Positions 48,205 to 58,170 of a DNA stretch of 64,000 nt are shown in pieces (position 1 is the first letter of the stretch; every line of letters begins with the position of its first letter). The notes below the pieces were generated by a model that was not told the DNA's origin, searched no databases, and saw only the letters and a program-made list of their open reading frames with translations. The stretch covers positions 123,455 through 187,454 of the forward strand of contig NZ_JAHKQD010000009.1 of the NCBI RefSeq assembly GCF_018860915.1, read 5' to 3'. The position numbers and the translations under genes are program-made. The stretch is from Colwellia sp. C2M11. GTDB taxonomy: Bacteria; Pseudomonadota; Gammaproteobacteria; Enterobacterales; Alteromonadaceae.

Positions 48205-49572
48205 ATGACACAACATTTTGATTACTTAGCAATAGGCGCGGGTAGTGGTGGAATCGCATCAGCGAATAGAGCCGCACGATTAGGTAAAAAGGCCGCGGTG
48301 ATAGAAGCACAATATATAGGTGGCACTTGTGTAAATGTTGGCTGTGTTCCTAAAAAAGCGATGTGGTATGCAGGACAAATTAGTGATGCATTAAAATATG
48401 CTCACGATTATGGTTTTAATTTAGGTGATTTTAAAATAGAAAATAACGGCTTTGATTGGGGTCGTTTGGTTAAAAACCGAGAAGCTTACATTGAGCGTAT
48501 TCATGCTGCTTATCAGCGTGGTTTTGATGCTAATGATGTTACTGTTATTCAAGGTTTTGCTAAATTTGTAGACAAAAATACGGTAGAGGTTGATGGTACT
48601 TTATATACTGCAGATCATATCACTATTGCTACTGGAGGCCGTCCGTCAATTCCAAACATTGAAGGTGCTGAATTTGGTCTTAATTCTGATGGATTTTTTG
48701 CGCTAACAGAGCAACCTAAATCAGTCGCGGTTATTGGTGCTGGTTATATTGCGGTTGAATTAGCGGGTGTTTTTCATGGTTTGGGTACAGAAACACATTT
48801 ATTAGTTAGAAATGAGAAACCATTACGTACGTTTGATGAAATGCTAAGTGATACCTTAGTTGAGCAAATGGCAAAACATGGTCCAACGTTACATAATCAC
48901 AGTACACCTGAACGTATTGAAAAATTAGCTGACGGACAATTGGTAGTACACCTTACCAATGGCAAGTCTATTGGCCCTGTAGAGCAAGTAGTGTGGGCTA
49001 TTGGTAGAGAGCCAGCAACTGATAATATCAATTTAGACCTTGCAGGCGTAGAGCTTGATAAACGAGGCTTCATCGTAACAGATAAATATCAAAACACTAA
49101 CGTACCAGGTATTTATGCCGTAGGCGATAATACGGGGCGTGCACAGCTGACTCCCGTTGCAGTGGCAGCAGGCCGACGTTTATGTGAACGTTTGTTTAAC
49201 AACAAACCTGACCTACATTTAGACTATACAGGTATTGCTACCGTAGTATTCAGTCATCCCGTTATTGGTACGGTTGGTTTAACAGAAAAAGAAGCTATTG
49301 AAGAATATGGTGAAGCGAATGTCACTGTGTATAACTCACAGTTTACAGCACTTTACCAAGCAGTGACGGAAGATTATCGTGACCCTACTCGTATGAAACT
49401 TATTTGTGCTGGTGCTGAAGAAAAAGTGGTTGGTTTACATAGCATTGGTTTTGGCAGTGATGAGTTACTACAAGGCTTTGCAGTGGCAATGAAAATGGGC
49501 GCAACTAAAGCTGATTTTGATAACACCATTGCAATTCATCCTACGTCAGCAGAAGAGTTTGTTACCCTATAG
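48205..49572 (+). CDS. gor: Glutathione-disulfide reductase
   Basis: 455 residues from ATG 48205, which has GGAA upstream; a TTG at 48193 would add four residues. It reduces glutathione disulfide with NADPH and FAD in the cytoplasm. The FAD motif GAGSGG, the redox pair Cys 42/Cys 47 ([12 protein letters not shown]), the NADPH motif [13 protein letters not shown] and the C-terminal catalytic HPTSAEEF are all intact. A weak hairpin follows the stop. Confidence 0.97.
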   Translation: MTQHFDYLAIGAGSGGIASANRAARLGKKAAVIEAQYIGGTCVNVGCVPKKAMWYAGQISDALKYAHDYGFNLGDFKIENNGFDWGRLVKNREAYIERIHAAYQRGFDANDVTVIQGFAKFVDKNTVEVDGTLYTADHITIATGGRPSIPNIEGAEFGLNSDGFFALTEQPKSVAVIGAGYIAVELAGVFHGLGTETHLLVRNEKPLRTFDEMLSDTLVEQMAKHGPTLHNHSTPERIEKLADGQLVVHLTNGKSIGPVEQVVWAIGREPATDNINLDLAGVELDKRGFIVTDKYQNTNVPGIYAVGDNTGRAQLTPVAVAAGRRLCERLFNNKPDLHLDYTGIATVVFSHPVIGTVGLTEKEAIEEYGEANVTVYNSQFTALYQAVTEDYRDPTRMKLICAGAEEKVVGLHSIGFGSDELLQGFAVAMKMGATKADFDNTIAIHPTSAEEFVTL

Positions 49573-49600
49573 GGTTTATGCTGAAAATAAGTGTTTAAAA

Positions 49601-49641
49601 AGGATAGTTCGGTTCTCTATTTGAGCTATCCTCAGCTTTTC
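49601..49641 (+). terminator. Possible terminator after gor
   Basis: AGGATAG (49601-49607) pairs with CTATCCT (49626-49632) around an 18-base loop, followed by CAGCTTTT. Weak U-tract, so low confidence. Confidence 0.4.
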
Positions 49642-49736
49642 CCATCATATTGAACCTCCTTTACTCTATACCCCTTTGTTATTCTGAGCCGCACTAGATC
49701 ATCCTAAAGTCCCACACCGTCATCCTGAACTTGATT

Positions 49737-50674
49737 CTATCTCTTGATCACAAGTCGAGAGATAGGCTCATTTCATAACCCTCAACAAGCATATCCAATT
49801 TTTTCCACCCTTCCCATAATGCTTCCCAACCGACAATATTATTATTTTTACTATTTTGCCAGCCACCTAATTTACCTAATGAGAGGTAAGCCCACTCTAC
49901 GCTTGGCGTGAAGTTTTTCGCTGCCTTCTTGCTTTCAGTCTTAGCCCATAATAGCCGCCATTGAAGGCTGTTAAATATGCCGGTACACTTTTCTTTTGCA
50001 AGCATTCTATCGCGACCAACTTCTCGTAGCTCAAGTCCATAATAGCAGTGCGTTGTTTACGTCCTCCGCGTTGCGCAACAACCACATCATAAGTCCCGCA
50101 AGGCGTTATATCTTCAGCATAATCATACAATCGAGCACCATTTTCTAAAGGTCTATTAAACGTGGCTCTAACAAGATATCGTTGATTATTATCAACTTTA
50201 TATTGAAGGTATTCGATAATATCAGCCTCTCTATCACACAGTGAAATGGTTTTATTGATGGTGTCACCTAGTCGTTAAGACATATTTTCAGAAGCTGTTA
50301 TCCACTTATAACTTTCTTTCTCTTCAAAGGGGCGGTTAGCTCGCGTTTTTCTACAGCCAAAAGTGTCCGAATCACGCACTCATCTATTTTGCTCAATAAG
50401 CCCTAACGTTTTATTTGAATCGGCATCAACCATCAAAATCGAGTGGATAAGCATACCTTTCGCCTTTGCGTTTATTGAATTACCGATATTACTTGCCAAC
50501 TTTGCACTTAATTAAGCGCTTTGTTCTTCTAGGGTCACCAAGCTCGCTACGGCCAAATGTAAAATTAGCCCATTCATTAACATCTGAAATAAACATACGC
50601 ATCACCTAAATATATTATTTTTAGATCAGATCAACAAAAAGCTATTTAGTTCCCTTCTTGTGTATAAGAGATAG
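49737..50674 (-). mobile_element. Decayed IS50-like (IS4-group) insertion element
   Basis: 938 bases with recognisable IS50-type ends. The left end CTATCTCTTGATCACAAGT matches the Tn5 inside end at 15 of 19 bases and includes its GATC. The right end, read inward, CTATCTCTTATACACAAGA, matches the Tn5 outside end at 16 of 19. A perfect 9-bp duplication flanks it. It encloses a broken transposase gene. It is shorter than IS50 (1.5 kb), so internal sequence is lost. Confidence 0.9.
49748..50596 (-). pseudogene. IS50-like transposase, broken
   Basis: Fragments of one IS4-family transposase appear in order on the minus strand but in different frames. The N-terminus (MFISDVNEWANF, LGDPRRTKRLI) starts at ATG 50596 after AGGTG and hits a stop. 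Then come HSILMVDADSNKTLGLIEQ, RANRPFEEKESYKWITASE, CDREADIIEYLQYK and the C-terminus LGKLGGWQNSKNNNIVGW. Several stops and frameshifts separate them, and the central part with the other catalytic Asp and the YREKK-like region is missing. So it cannot make an active transposase. Confidence 0.85.
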
Positions 50675-50777
50675 AACTTGATTCAGGATCTCGAGTATTC
50701 ATTAAACTGCCATAATTATTATCTATTCTGCAGAATATTAAGTAATATTTTATTAAGCGTAAATACAAGGTTCAACT

Positions 50778-52061
50778 ATGTTTATCTGTTTTCTTAAAAA
50801 ATACAAATTTGTTCTTTTTTTAGTCGCTTCTTTTGTTTTAGCGGGCTGTAGTCGTCATGTTACCAACTCAATCAATGAAGTAAGCAACAATGTGGTGGAT
50901 AAAGTTGTTGCTAAAGTTGGGGTAAGGCCCTTATTTTTAATTAACGAAATGCAAGACAGTGAGTTAAAAACCAAATTAGAGCAGTGTAAAAACAATACCT
51001 TTTATCGTTCTGATTTTTCAATAGGGCATCGTGGCGCTCCGCTGTTATTTCCAGAGCATACTCGTGAGTCTTATCAAGCCGCGATAGACTCAGGGGCGGG
51101 CATAGTAGAGTGTGATGTTACTTTTACTTCAGACCAAGCCTTAGTCTGTCGTCATTCTCAATGCGACTTAGCAACCACAACAAATATATTGGCTATCCCT
51201 GAGCTTGCCAAACAATGTTCACAGCCCTTTACTCCAGCCGATCCAATTAATGGTATTGCTGCCAGCGCTATGTGTTGTACTAGTGATATTACACTAGCGC
51301 AATTTAAAACACTTAAAGGAAAAATGGATGGTGCCAATACCCAAGCTACCACGGTAGAAGAATACTTGGCGGGTACACCAAATTGGCGAACAGATTTGTA
51401 CTCGGGCAAAGGCACATTAATGACGCATGCTGAAAGTATCGATATGTTTAAAAAAGCAGGGGTTAAAATGTCACCTGAATTAAAATCTGCCAGTGTAAAA
51501 ATGCCTTTTAACGGTTTTAGTCAAGCCGATTATGCACAAAAAATGTTAAACGAATATATAGCTGCGGGCGTTCCGGCTGATCAAGTGTACCCACAATCAT
51601 TTAATCTGGCGGATGTAAAATATTGGATAACGCAGACACCGTTATTTGGTAAACAAGCTATATTTCTTGATGAAAGAAATATAGCGGCTGATTTTGATCC
51701 TGATAACCCAAAGACGTGGGTACCTAGTATGCAGGAATTAAAAAATCAAGGTGTTGAATATATAGCACCGCCTTTATGGATGTTAGTAACGTTAGACTCT
51801 CAAGGGACAATCATTCCATCACCATATGCCAAGGCCGCTAAAGCTGCAGAGCTTAAGATTATTACGTGGTCACTTGAACGGTCAGGTTTGCTTGCTAATG
51901 GTGGAGGTTGGTATTACCAAAGCATAACAGAGGCAATAAGTAGCGAAGCTGATGTACTGGTGTTGTTAGATGTTTTAGCAAAGCAGGTAGGTGTCGTCGG
52001 TGTATTTTCGGATTGGCCGGCAACGGTGACTTATTATGCAAATTGTATGGCGATGGATTAG
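50778..52061 (+). CDS. Glycerophosphodiester phosphodiesterase lipoprotein
   Basis: 427 residues. The signal peptide ends in lipobox LAGC (Cys 24). The GDPD TIM barrel starts at [20 protein letters not shown] with the catalytic His and Arg, then [20 protein letters not shown] with the metal Glu/Asp and second catalytic His. The family hydrolyses glycerophosphodiesters to glycerol-3-phosphate for phosphorus or carbon supply. The chain carries insertions (a Cys-rich part near 160-170) relative to E. coli GlpQ, like other marine long GDPD proteins. ATG 50778 is preceded by a possible weak site (AAGG). It is located beside the decayed IS element. Confidence 0.9.
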   Translation: MFICFLKKYKFVLFLVASFVLAGCSRHVTNSINEVSNNVVDKVVAKVGVRPLFLINEMQDSELKTKLEQCKNNTFYRSDFSIGHRGAPLLFPEHTRESYQAAIDSGAGIVECDVTFTSDQALVCRHSQCDLATTTNILAIPELAKQCSQPFTPADPINGIAASAMCCTSDITLAQFKTLKGKMDGANTQATTVEEYLAGTPNWRTDLYSGKGTLMTHAESIDMFKKAGVKMSPELKSASVKMPFNGFSQADYAQKMLNEYIAAGVPADQVYPQSFNLADVKYWITQTPLFGKQAIFLDERNIAADFDPDNPKTWVPSMQELKNQGVEYIAPPLWMLVTLDSQGTIIPSPYAKAAKAAELKIITWSLERSGLLANGGGWYYQSITEAISSEADVLVLLDVLAKQVGVVGVFSDWPATVTYYANCMAMD

Positions 52062-52136
52062 TAGCAATTATAGGTTTGTAGGAATTAAGGTATCATTCCC
52101 ATTTATTTTTAATGTTGCGATGGAATAACTGAATAA

Positions 52137-52541
52137 ATGATTTCAAAAAAAGTAAGAGAGCTATTTTCCTCACTAATGGAAGCTGGCGATGGCTCACCTG
52201 TTTCTTATGATATTGAAACTGAGCAGTACACTGGTTATTTTAATGAATCGGTTGTTAACAAGTTTGTAGATGAAGGTGTGGTAGAGCTTGTACATAATGA
52301 TGATGGGTTGGTTTGTTTGAGGCTTATTAATAGAGAAGACTTTTTAAGTGGTTTTGCATCAGGTGTTAACGAAGCGCGCTTAGGGCGAGATCAATATTAT
52401 GCAGATTACAATGCAAGTCCCTTCGCTTTTTCGATAGGCTATGAACATTTTTTATATATGAATAAAAAGCCTAAGTTACTTATTGGTTATATTTGTCACG
52501 GATTTATCAATGAGACAACAGGTGAAGTACACAACCAATAG
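52137..52541 (+). CDS. Hypothetical protein
   Basis: 134 residues starting at ATG 52137. Mixed alpha/beta composition with acidic patches (NKFVDEGVVELVHNDDG) and no signal peptide or membrane segment, so cytoplasmic. The C-terminal part is aromatic (YYADYNASPFAFSIGYEHFL). I recognise no family. It follows the GDPD gene by 75 bases on the same strand but may be independent. Codon use is like its neighbours, so a real gene is likely. Confidence 0.6.
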   Translation: MISKKVRELFSSLMEAGDGSPVSYDIETEQYTGYFNESVVNKFVDEGVVELVHNDDGLVCLRLINREDFLSGFASGVNEARLGRDQYYADYNASPFAFSIGYEHFLYMNKKPKLLIGYICHGFINETTGEVHNQ

Positions 52542-52942
52542 TCTCAAGCTGAAGATAGTTTGATGCTAGGTTAGGTTCGCAAAATTGAATGCGTAAATTA
52601 TCACGATAAATAAGTATTATGTATAAACAGATTTTATCATGCTGTTATGGGGAAAAATTGCGTGATAAAATATCCAGACTAAGTGGGAAAAATTTATATT
52701 CTCACCTATATCATCGTTAATTTTTGAAAATAAAAAATAATTTTTCATCGCTAAAATTTAATAGTTAGTTTGAAAGTCTTGTTACTAAAGGCTTATATTT
52801 TTTTGTTATTTTAATTGGTAATAAATCCTTAAAAAAAGTTTAACAATGTACTGGTAAAGCTGTGGAATTCTGATAATCTCTGTTGACGTTAGTTGCTTGG
52901 TTGCTGTTTATATAATCAAAAACGTCACGTAGATAAATTTAT

Positions 52943-52951
52943 TTATCCACA
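52943..52951 (+). promoter_or_regulatory. DnaA box
   Basis: TTATCCACA, a perfect match to the consensus DnaA-binding nonamer. A second perfect copy lies 144 bases downstream, in the same gap before polA. Confidence 0.5.
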
Positions 52952-53034
52952 AAAATAAAAATAAAAAATATTGTGCATTAAAAAGATCTCGTTCCTATCT
53001 TTTTTCAATAAAATCATTAACATGAATATAATCA

Positions 53035-53070
53035 CCAGAATAGTGACAATCACTTTTCTGGCGCTTTTTT
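53035..53070 (+). terminator. Orphan Rho-independent terminator
   Basis: CCAGAA/TTCTGG outer stem and AGTGA/TCACT inner stem (53035-53061) with a T-T mismatch between and a CAA loop, then CGC and six T. No gene is found on the plus strand in the ~490 bases upstream, so it may end a small RNA or the 52137 transcript. Confidence 0.8.
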
Positions 53071-53086
53071 ATGCTTATTAACAAAG

Positions 53087-53095
53087 TTATCCACA
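53087..53095 (+). promoter_or_regulatory. DnaA box
   Basis: TTATCCACA, perfect consensus, 90 bases upstream of polA. Paired with the box at 52943 in the same orientation. Confidence 0.5.
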
Positions 53096-53184
53096 TTCAT
53101 CTTGTGACAAATGTCATAGTGTAGTAGAGCTATAGCGCGCTTTATGGCATCCTTACGCTATATTATTGTTTAGACAAATTTCTT

Positions 53185-55998
53185 ATGACAACTTCGACAG
53201 AAAATTCACCATTATCACCTTTAATTCTAGTGGATGGTTCTTCGTATTTATTCCGCGCTTATCATGTTCCATATTTACAAGCTTTATCAACAGCGAGTGG
53301 TCAACCGACGGGAGCGATCACTGGTGTTTTGAATATGATCCGTAGTTTAAAAAAAGACTACCCAAACGGCAATGTAGTCGTAATTTTTGATGCGAAAGGG
53401 AAGACTTTTCGTAACGATCTATATCCTGAATATAAAGCAAATCGTCCACCAATGCCGGATGAATTACGTACGCAAATAGCTCCTTTACATAATATTATTA
53501 GTGCTATGGGGTTGCCGTTATTGGTTATTCCAGGAGTTGAGGCCGACGATGTTATTGGTACTTTAGCTAAACAAGCGAGTGAGCAAGGTATAGAAACCGT
53601 GATCTCAACGGGCGATAAAGACATGGCACAATTAGTCACGCCTCATGTACGTTTGATCAACACAATGACAGCGGTTGAATTAGATGAAGCAGGTGTAAGT
53701 GAAAAATTTGGTGTTCGACCGGATCAAATAATCGACTATCTTGCGTTGATGGGGGATAAAGTTGATAACATTCCCGGCGTAGTTAAGTGTGGCCCTAAAA
53801 CAGCAGTAAAATGGTTAACTGAACATGGCACACTAGATGAAGTGATCGCTAATGCTGATAAGGTTAAAGGTAAAATAGGTGAAAACTTACGAGAGGCACT
53901 TGATCAACTGCCACTTTCATACCTGTTAGCGACAATCAAATGTGATGTGGAATTAGAGCAAAGTGTCGAGCAATTACAACCAACAGAACCAGACGTTGAA
54001 GCACTCACTTCACTTTATCAAGAGTTTGAGCTAAAGCGCTTGTTAGCTGATCTAGGTAAAGAAAGCGGTAATAGTAAAAGTGAGCAAGTAGTCAGTAGTT
54101 CCATTAATAAAGCTTCTAAAGATAGCGTAATAGATACACCAATTAGTAAAGCAGATCAGGTTGATGTTACTTCAACAGAAGTCTCCGATGCTAAATACGA
54201 TATTATTTTAGATAAAATCAGCTTTAATGCGTGGTTAGAAAAACTTAAAGGTTGCACTGCTTTTGCTTTTGATACTGAAACGACCAGTGTTGATTATATG
54301 AAAGCAGAGTTGGTAGGTTTATCGTTTGCGATAGAATCAGGAATAGCAGCTTATGTACCATTGGCTCATGATTATATCGATGCACCTTACCAATTAGATT
54401 TAGATTGGGTGTTAGCACAATTAAAACCTCTACTAGAAAGTACTGAGATTAAAAAAATTGGTCAGAATTTAAAATACGATGCTAATGTTTTAAGCCATTA
54501 TGATATTCAATTACAAGGTGCGGCATTCGATACTATGTTGGAGTCGTATTGTTATAATAGCGTCGCAACCCGACATAATATGGATGCATTATCACTTAAA
54601 TATCTAGACTATAAAACGGTATCGTTTGAAGACGTTGCAGGCAAAGGTGCGAAGCAGTTAACCTTCAATCAAATAGATATTGAAAAAGCGGGTTATTACG
54701 CTGCAGAAGATGCTGATATTACTTTACGTTTGCATCAAGCTATTTTTCCTGCGCTTGAACAACTACCGGAACAATTAAGTGTTTATAATGAGATTGAAAT
54801 GCCATTAATGCCTGTGTTGGCAAAAATGGAGCAAACGGGGGTTTTAATAGACTGTGACGTACTTGATCAACAAAGCCACAGTATTGGTCAACGCTTAAAT
54901 GAGTTAGAGATTGAGGCGCATAACCTAGCAGGAAAAAGTTTTAACTTAGGGTCGCCTAAGCAATTACAACAAATATTATTTGAAGAATTAAAAATACCGG
55001 TTATTAAGAAAACGCCTAAAGGCGCGCCTTCTACTGCGGAAGAGGTATTGCAAGAGTTAGCGTTGGATTATCCTTTACCAAAAGTTATCTTAGAAAACCG
55101 CGGGTTAAGTAAATTAAAGTCTACTTATACCGATAAGCTACCTTTAATGGTGAGCACTAAAACAGGTCGCGTGCATACTTCGTATCATCAAGCTGTCACT
55201 GCAACTGGACGTTTATCGTCAACCGATCCTAATCTACAGAACATTCCTATTCGTAGCGAACAAGGTCGTAAAATTCGCCAAGCGTTTATCGCGCCAACAA
55301 ACTATAAAATTGTTGCTATTGATTATTCTCAAATTGAATTACGTATTATGGCGCATTTATCTAACGACAAAGGCTTAGTGACTGCCTTTAGCGAAGGTAA
55401 AGATATTCATAAAGCAACAGCCGCTGAAATTTTTTCAGTTGAATTAGACGAGGTTACAACGGATCAACGTCGTAGCGCTAAGGCGATTAACTTTGGCTTA
55501 ATTTATGGCATGTCGGCTTTTGGTTTAGCAAAACAGTTAGGCATAGGCCGTCAACAGGCACAAGAATATCAAGATAAATACTTCCAACGTTACCCTGGTG
55601 TTTTAACATATATGGAAGAGACTCGCGAGCAAGCTAGTGAGCAAGGCTATGTTGAAACTTTATATGGTCGCCGTTTATATTTACCTGAGATCAAATCAAA
55701 AAATGGTATGCGAAGAAAAGGAGCTGAACGTGCTGCTATTAACGCACCTATGCAAGGCACAGCAGCTGATATCATCAAAAAAGCCATGCTTGATGTTTCT
55801 GTGTGGTTGAATGAAAAAAATGATGACCGGGTAAAAATGACGATGCAAGTACACGATGAATTAATTTTTGAAATACATCAAGACATTGTGGAAGAGGTGA
55901 CTGCTAAATTAGTCGATCTGATGAATAATGCGGTAACATTAAGCGTGCCATTAATTGCTGAAGCAGGGGTAGGTGATAACTGGGATGAAGCGCATTAG
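53185..55998 (+). CDS. polA: DNA polymerase I
   Basis: 937 residues with all three domains. The N-terminal 5'-3' exonuclease (VDGSSYLFRAYHV, STGDKDMAQLV, GDKVDNIPGV) spans ~1-290. The 3'-5' exonuclease (~340-520) has an intact DTETTS (Asp-x-Glu). The polymerase has motif A AIDYSQIELRI, motif B RRSAKAINFGLIYGM and motif C VHDELIFE. A Ser/Lys-rich linker lies at 295-335. It fills Okazaki gaps and repairs DNA. It starts at ATG 53185. Two DnaA boxes and a terminator lie upstream. Confidence 0.98.
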   Translation: MTTSTENSPLSPLILVDGSSYLFRAYHVPYLQALSTASGQPTGAITGVLNMIRSLKKDYPNGNVVVIFDAKGKTFRNDLYPEYKANRPPMPDELRTQIAPLHNIISAMGLPLLVIPGVEADDVIGTLAKQASEQGIETVISTGDKDMAQLVTPHVRLINTMTAVELDEAGVSEKFGVRPDQIIDYLALMGDKVDNIPGVVKCGPKTAVKWLTEHGTLDEVIANADKVKGKIGENLREALDQLPLSYLLATIKCDVELEQSVEQLQPTEPDVEALTSLYQEFELKRLLADLGKESGNSKSEQVVSSSINKASKDSVIDTPISKADQVDVTSTEVSDAKYDIILDKISFNAWLEKLKGCTAFAFDTETTSVDYMKAELVGLSFAIESGIAAYVPLAHDYIDAPYQLDLDWVLAQLKPLLESTEIKKIGQNLKYDANVLSHYDIQLQGAAFDTMLESYCYNSVATRHNMDALSLKYLDYKTVSFEDVAGKGAKQLTFNQIDIEKAGYYAAEDADITLRLHQAIFPALEQLPEQLSVYNEIEMPLMPVLAKMEQTGVLIDCDVLDQQSHSIGQRLNELEIEAHNLAGKSFNLGSPKQLQQILFEELKIPVIKKTPKGAPSTAEEVLQELALDYPLPKVILENRGLSKLKSTYTDKLPLMVSTKTGRVHTSYHQAVTATGRLSSTDPNLQNIPIRSEQGRKIRQAFIAPTNYKIVAIDYSQIELRIMAHLSNDKGLVTAFSEGKDIHKATAAEIFSVELDEVTTDQRRSAKAINFGLIYGMSAFGLAKQLGIGRQQAQEYQDKYFQRYPGVLTYMEETREQASEQGYVETLYGRRLYLPEIKSKNGMRRKGAERAAINAPMQGTAADIIKKAMLDVSVWLNEKNDDRVKMTMQVHDELIFEIHQDIVEEVTAKLVDLMNNAVTLSVPLIAEAGVGDNWDEAH

Positions 55999-56326
55999 TC
56001 TTATTTATTTCACATCGCTTTAACTGCTATATTCGTATTCTATGAAAAATCGGCCGCTTGCGGTCGATCATTCTGTGCCGACTCTTAGTAAAAAAATCCT
56101 ATCTATACTAATAACTAATGCCTATAAAAAATAATCGAAGGCTAAAGCAGGTTAAAAAATATTCAGATGTAAAAATTAGGTTGTTTTAGCAGCAAATTCC
56201 TTAGGTACTACGACTAATGATTGAGTTTTTTTGGCTATTGTTGTTAGCAATAATAACCATGTTGATATAGGATATCGGGCTTAAATGCATTAGCACTCTC
56301 TCTAGTTCGTGAACAAAGGAAAAACA
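55999..56326. other. Intergenic gap, no gene seen
   Basis: 328 AT-rich bases between polA and the DUF3360-like gene. A short GC-rich palindrome CCGC-ttg-CGGT lies near 56050. It is where one might look for a Spot 42-type RNA after polA, but nothing like it was seen. Confidence 0.5.
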
Positions 56327-57838
56327 ATGGACCAAACGTCTAAATCCATACCCGATAAGAAAACACAACCCCCAATAAAAGCCGATGAACTGAATTACGA
56401 GCAACAACACAAACCTAGTTCGTCATTTAATACTCGAGAAGAATACTTAGAACACGAATTACAAATTATGTCACCTAAACGCTGGCGACCTAATTTGCCT
56501 TTTAGAGATTATCGATTTGAATTAGAAGATAGTATACCGGCAATGGCCGCTACTATTGGTAAAGTGGTTATGGTGGGTGCAATTGCTGCAACATTTGCTG
56601 CCCCTCTTGGACTTGGTGACGGTTTTGTCTTAGAAAACGTACGTTATGAGTTGTTAATTGCAGCTATTTTTATTGTTCTTTTCTCCGGTTTTTTACTGCC
56701 TACGGCTAACTTAGCTGGTACTCATGGCCCTCTTATTCCTCTTATTCCTATTGTGGTTGCTGCTGGTGGTCACCCGATGGCGTTTGGTTTGCTCATTGGT
56801 GTATTTGGTTTGATTTTGGCTATTAGTAAAGGCGGCAGTATGCTGGCAAACCTAACGAGTAAAGGGGTTTGTGGTGGTCTATTATTGTATCTTGGGTTTG
56901 TAGGCACAATTTCACAAGTGAAGAAAATGTTCGCTTGGGGTGAAGACATTGGTATGACGCACATTCCTTTTGTGGTCATTTTTAGTACTATTCTATTGTA
57001 TGCATTACTTGAACATAAAGGAAAACGTTGGTTAGCAGTACCATTGAGCTGCATACTAGGTGGCACGCTTGCTTTTGCTTTAGGCGCACCTTTTGAATTT
57101 GTCACTAGCCCTGGTTTACCAAACATGAACCCAATGTATTGGTGGGGCGAGAATACCGGTTGGATGCTTGGTTTACCAACGGTAGAAAGCTTTATTGTTG
57201 TACTACCATTTGCTATTTTAGCGGTAGCTATGTGGTCTCCTGACTTCTTGGGTCACCAAGTATTCCAAAAAATTAGTTACCCAGAGCGTACTGAAAAAGT
57301 ACAAATGAATATTGATGATACTATGGTAAGTGCCTCTATTCGCCAAACATTCGGTTCTATTTTAGGTGGCGCTAACTTTGCTTCATCATGGGGTACCTAT
57401 ATGGTACCTGCTGCTATCGCTAAACGCCCAATCCCTGCTGGTGCTTTACTAACCGCTTTGTTCTGTGTAATTGCAGGTGTTTGGGGGTATCCTATGGATT
57501 TAGCAATATGGCAACCGGTGCTGTGTGTTGCACTAATTGTAGGAGTATTCATCCCGTTGCTTGAAGCTGGCATGGAAATGACGCGTGAAGGTAAAACGAC
57601 TCAATCAGCGGCAATCGTTGTATTCTCTTCTGCACTTGTTAACCCTGCTTTTGGTTGGGCACTTACTATATTACTTGATAACCTTGGCTTGATTGGGTGT
57701 AAAGAGCGTAGTTCGGAACTAAGTAAAATGAACCGTTGGATTATTCCAGGTGTGATGTTTGTTTTATTAACGACAGTAATGGCTTTGGTAGGCTTGCTAC
57801 CGGGTATTCCTGCTTTAATTCCTAGTTTCCGCCACTAA
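56327..57838 (+). CDS. DUF3360-like polytopic membrane protein
   Basis: 503 residues from ATG 56327 with AAAGGA upstream; a GTG at 56309 is in frame but has no such site. After a ~60-residue hydrophilic head there are about 11-12 hydrophobic segments with xanthine/uracil-permease- or SLC26-like features (TANLAGTHGPLIPLIPIVVA, GGANFASSWGTYMVP). I recall this as the DUF3360 family, found in Vibrio and relatives; substrate unknown, an anion or nucleobase transporter is the likeliest guess. Two terminator hairpins follow. Confidence 0.75.
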   Translation: MDQTSKSIPDKKTQPPIKADELNYEQQHKPSSSFNTREEYLEHELQIMSPKRWRPNLPFRDYRFELEDSIPAMAATIGKVVMVGAIAATFAAPLGLGDGFVLENVRYELLIAAIFIVLFSGFLLPTANLAGTHGPLIPLIPIVVAAGGHPMAFGLLIGVFGLILAISKGGSMLANLTSKGVCGGLLLYLGFVGTISQVKKMFAWGEDIGMTHIPFVVIFSTILLYALLEHKGKRWLAVPLSCILGGTLAFALGAPFEFVTSPGLPNMNPMYWWGENTGWMLGLPTVESFIVVLPFAILAVAMWSPDFLGHQVFQKISYPERTEKVQMNIDDTMVSASIRQTFGSILGGANFASSWGTYMVPAAIAKRPIPAGALLTALFCVIAGVWGYPMDLAIWQPVLCVALIVGVFIPLLEAGMEMTREGKTTQSAAIVVFSSALVNPAFGWALTILLDNLGLIGCKERSSELSKMNRWIIPGVMFVLLTTVMALVGLLPGIPALIPSFRH

Positions 57839-57854
57839 TTTATTTGAACATTGA

Positions 57855-57892
57855 AGCACAGCTAAATTTTTTGGCTGTGCTAAAAATTTTTA
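57855..57892 (+). terminator. Rho-independent terminator after the DUF3360-like gene
   Basis: AGCACAGC (57855-57862) pairs with GCTGTGCT (57874-57881) around an 11-base loop, then AAAAATTTTT. Confidence 0.75.
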
Positions 57893-57990
57893 AATTAATT
57901 TGCAAGTTTTTATCATGTGATTATTTTTACTTGTTAAAATTACCAACTATATCGTTATTTATTGAATAATTAGAACAACTAGTTATTGAG

Positions 57991-58024
57991 AAAATGCCAA
58001 TCTATTAATAGGTTGGCATTTTTT
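57991..58024. terminator. Bidirectional terminator, likely end of the recG operon
   Basis: AAAATGCCAATCTA pairs with TAGGTTGGCATTTT (57991-58004 and 58009-58022, one T-G pair), TTAA loop, T-runs on both strands. It lies 147 bases after the recG stop on the minus strand and also backs up the terminator at 57855. Confidence 0.85.
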
Positions 58025-58170
58025 GTGTTTTAAAACAGCCTTTCTAAGCACTAAGTCTTAAGCTAACGTTGAAGTTAAGGTGAAGTCTTTTTCAATTATG
58101 TGTGGCGGGCTCTCTTAGCAGCACTTAGAGTGGGAAATAAATTGATTAAAATGGCGATAAGTAGGTATTT

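Larger units (their letters stand above)
49728..50683. repeat. 9-bp target site duplication AACTTGATT
   Basis: AACTTGATT stands directly before the element (49728-49736) and directly after it (50675-50683). Nine bases is the length made by IS50/Tn5-type transposition. Confidence 0.9.
49717..50692. repeat. REP-like repeat, copy 3, split by the IS50-like element
   Basis: Joining the left part (GTCATCCTG then AACTTGATT) to the right part (CAGGATCTCGAG) after removing one target duplication restores ATCCTGAA-cttga-TTCAGGAT, a perfect 8-bp hairpin. In reverse complement it aligns with the units at 7069 and 29204 (GAGATCCTGAATCAAGTTCA, then GGATGAC). Confidence 0.7.
52542..53184. other. 643-base gap upstream of polA
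   Basis: Very AT-rich. It holds two perfect DnaA boxes (52943 and 53087) and an orphan terminator hairpin (53035-53070). No protein-coding ORF was found. A small RNA ending at the terminator is possible. The polA promoter should lie after 53070. Confidence 0.5.

Noticed and set aside
52943-53095. Two DnaA boxes as a replication origin
   Set aside because: No DUE-like repeats, no cluster of further boxes, and no dnaA, gidA/mnmG or dnaN neighbours; more likely regulatory or chance.
55999-56326. A Spot 42-type small RNA downstream of polA
   Set aside because: No conserved Spot 42 sequence or strong terminator was found in this gap.
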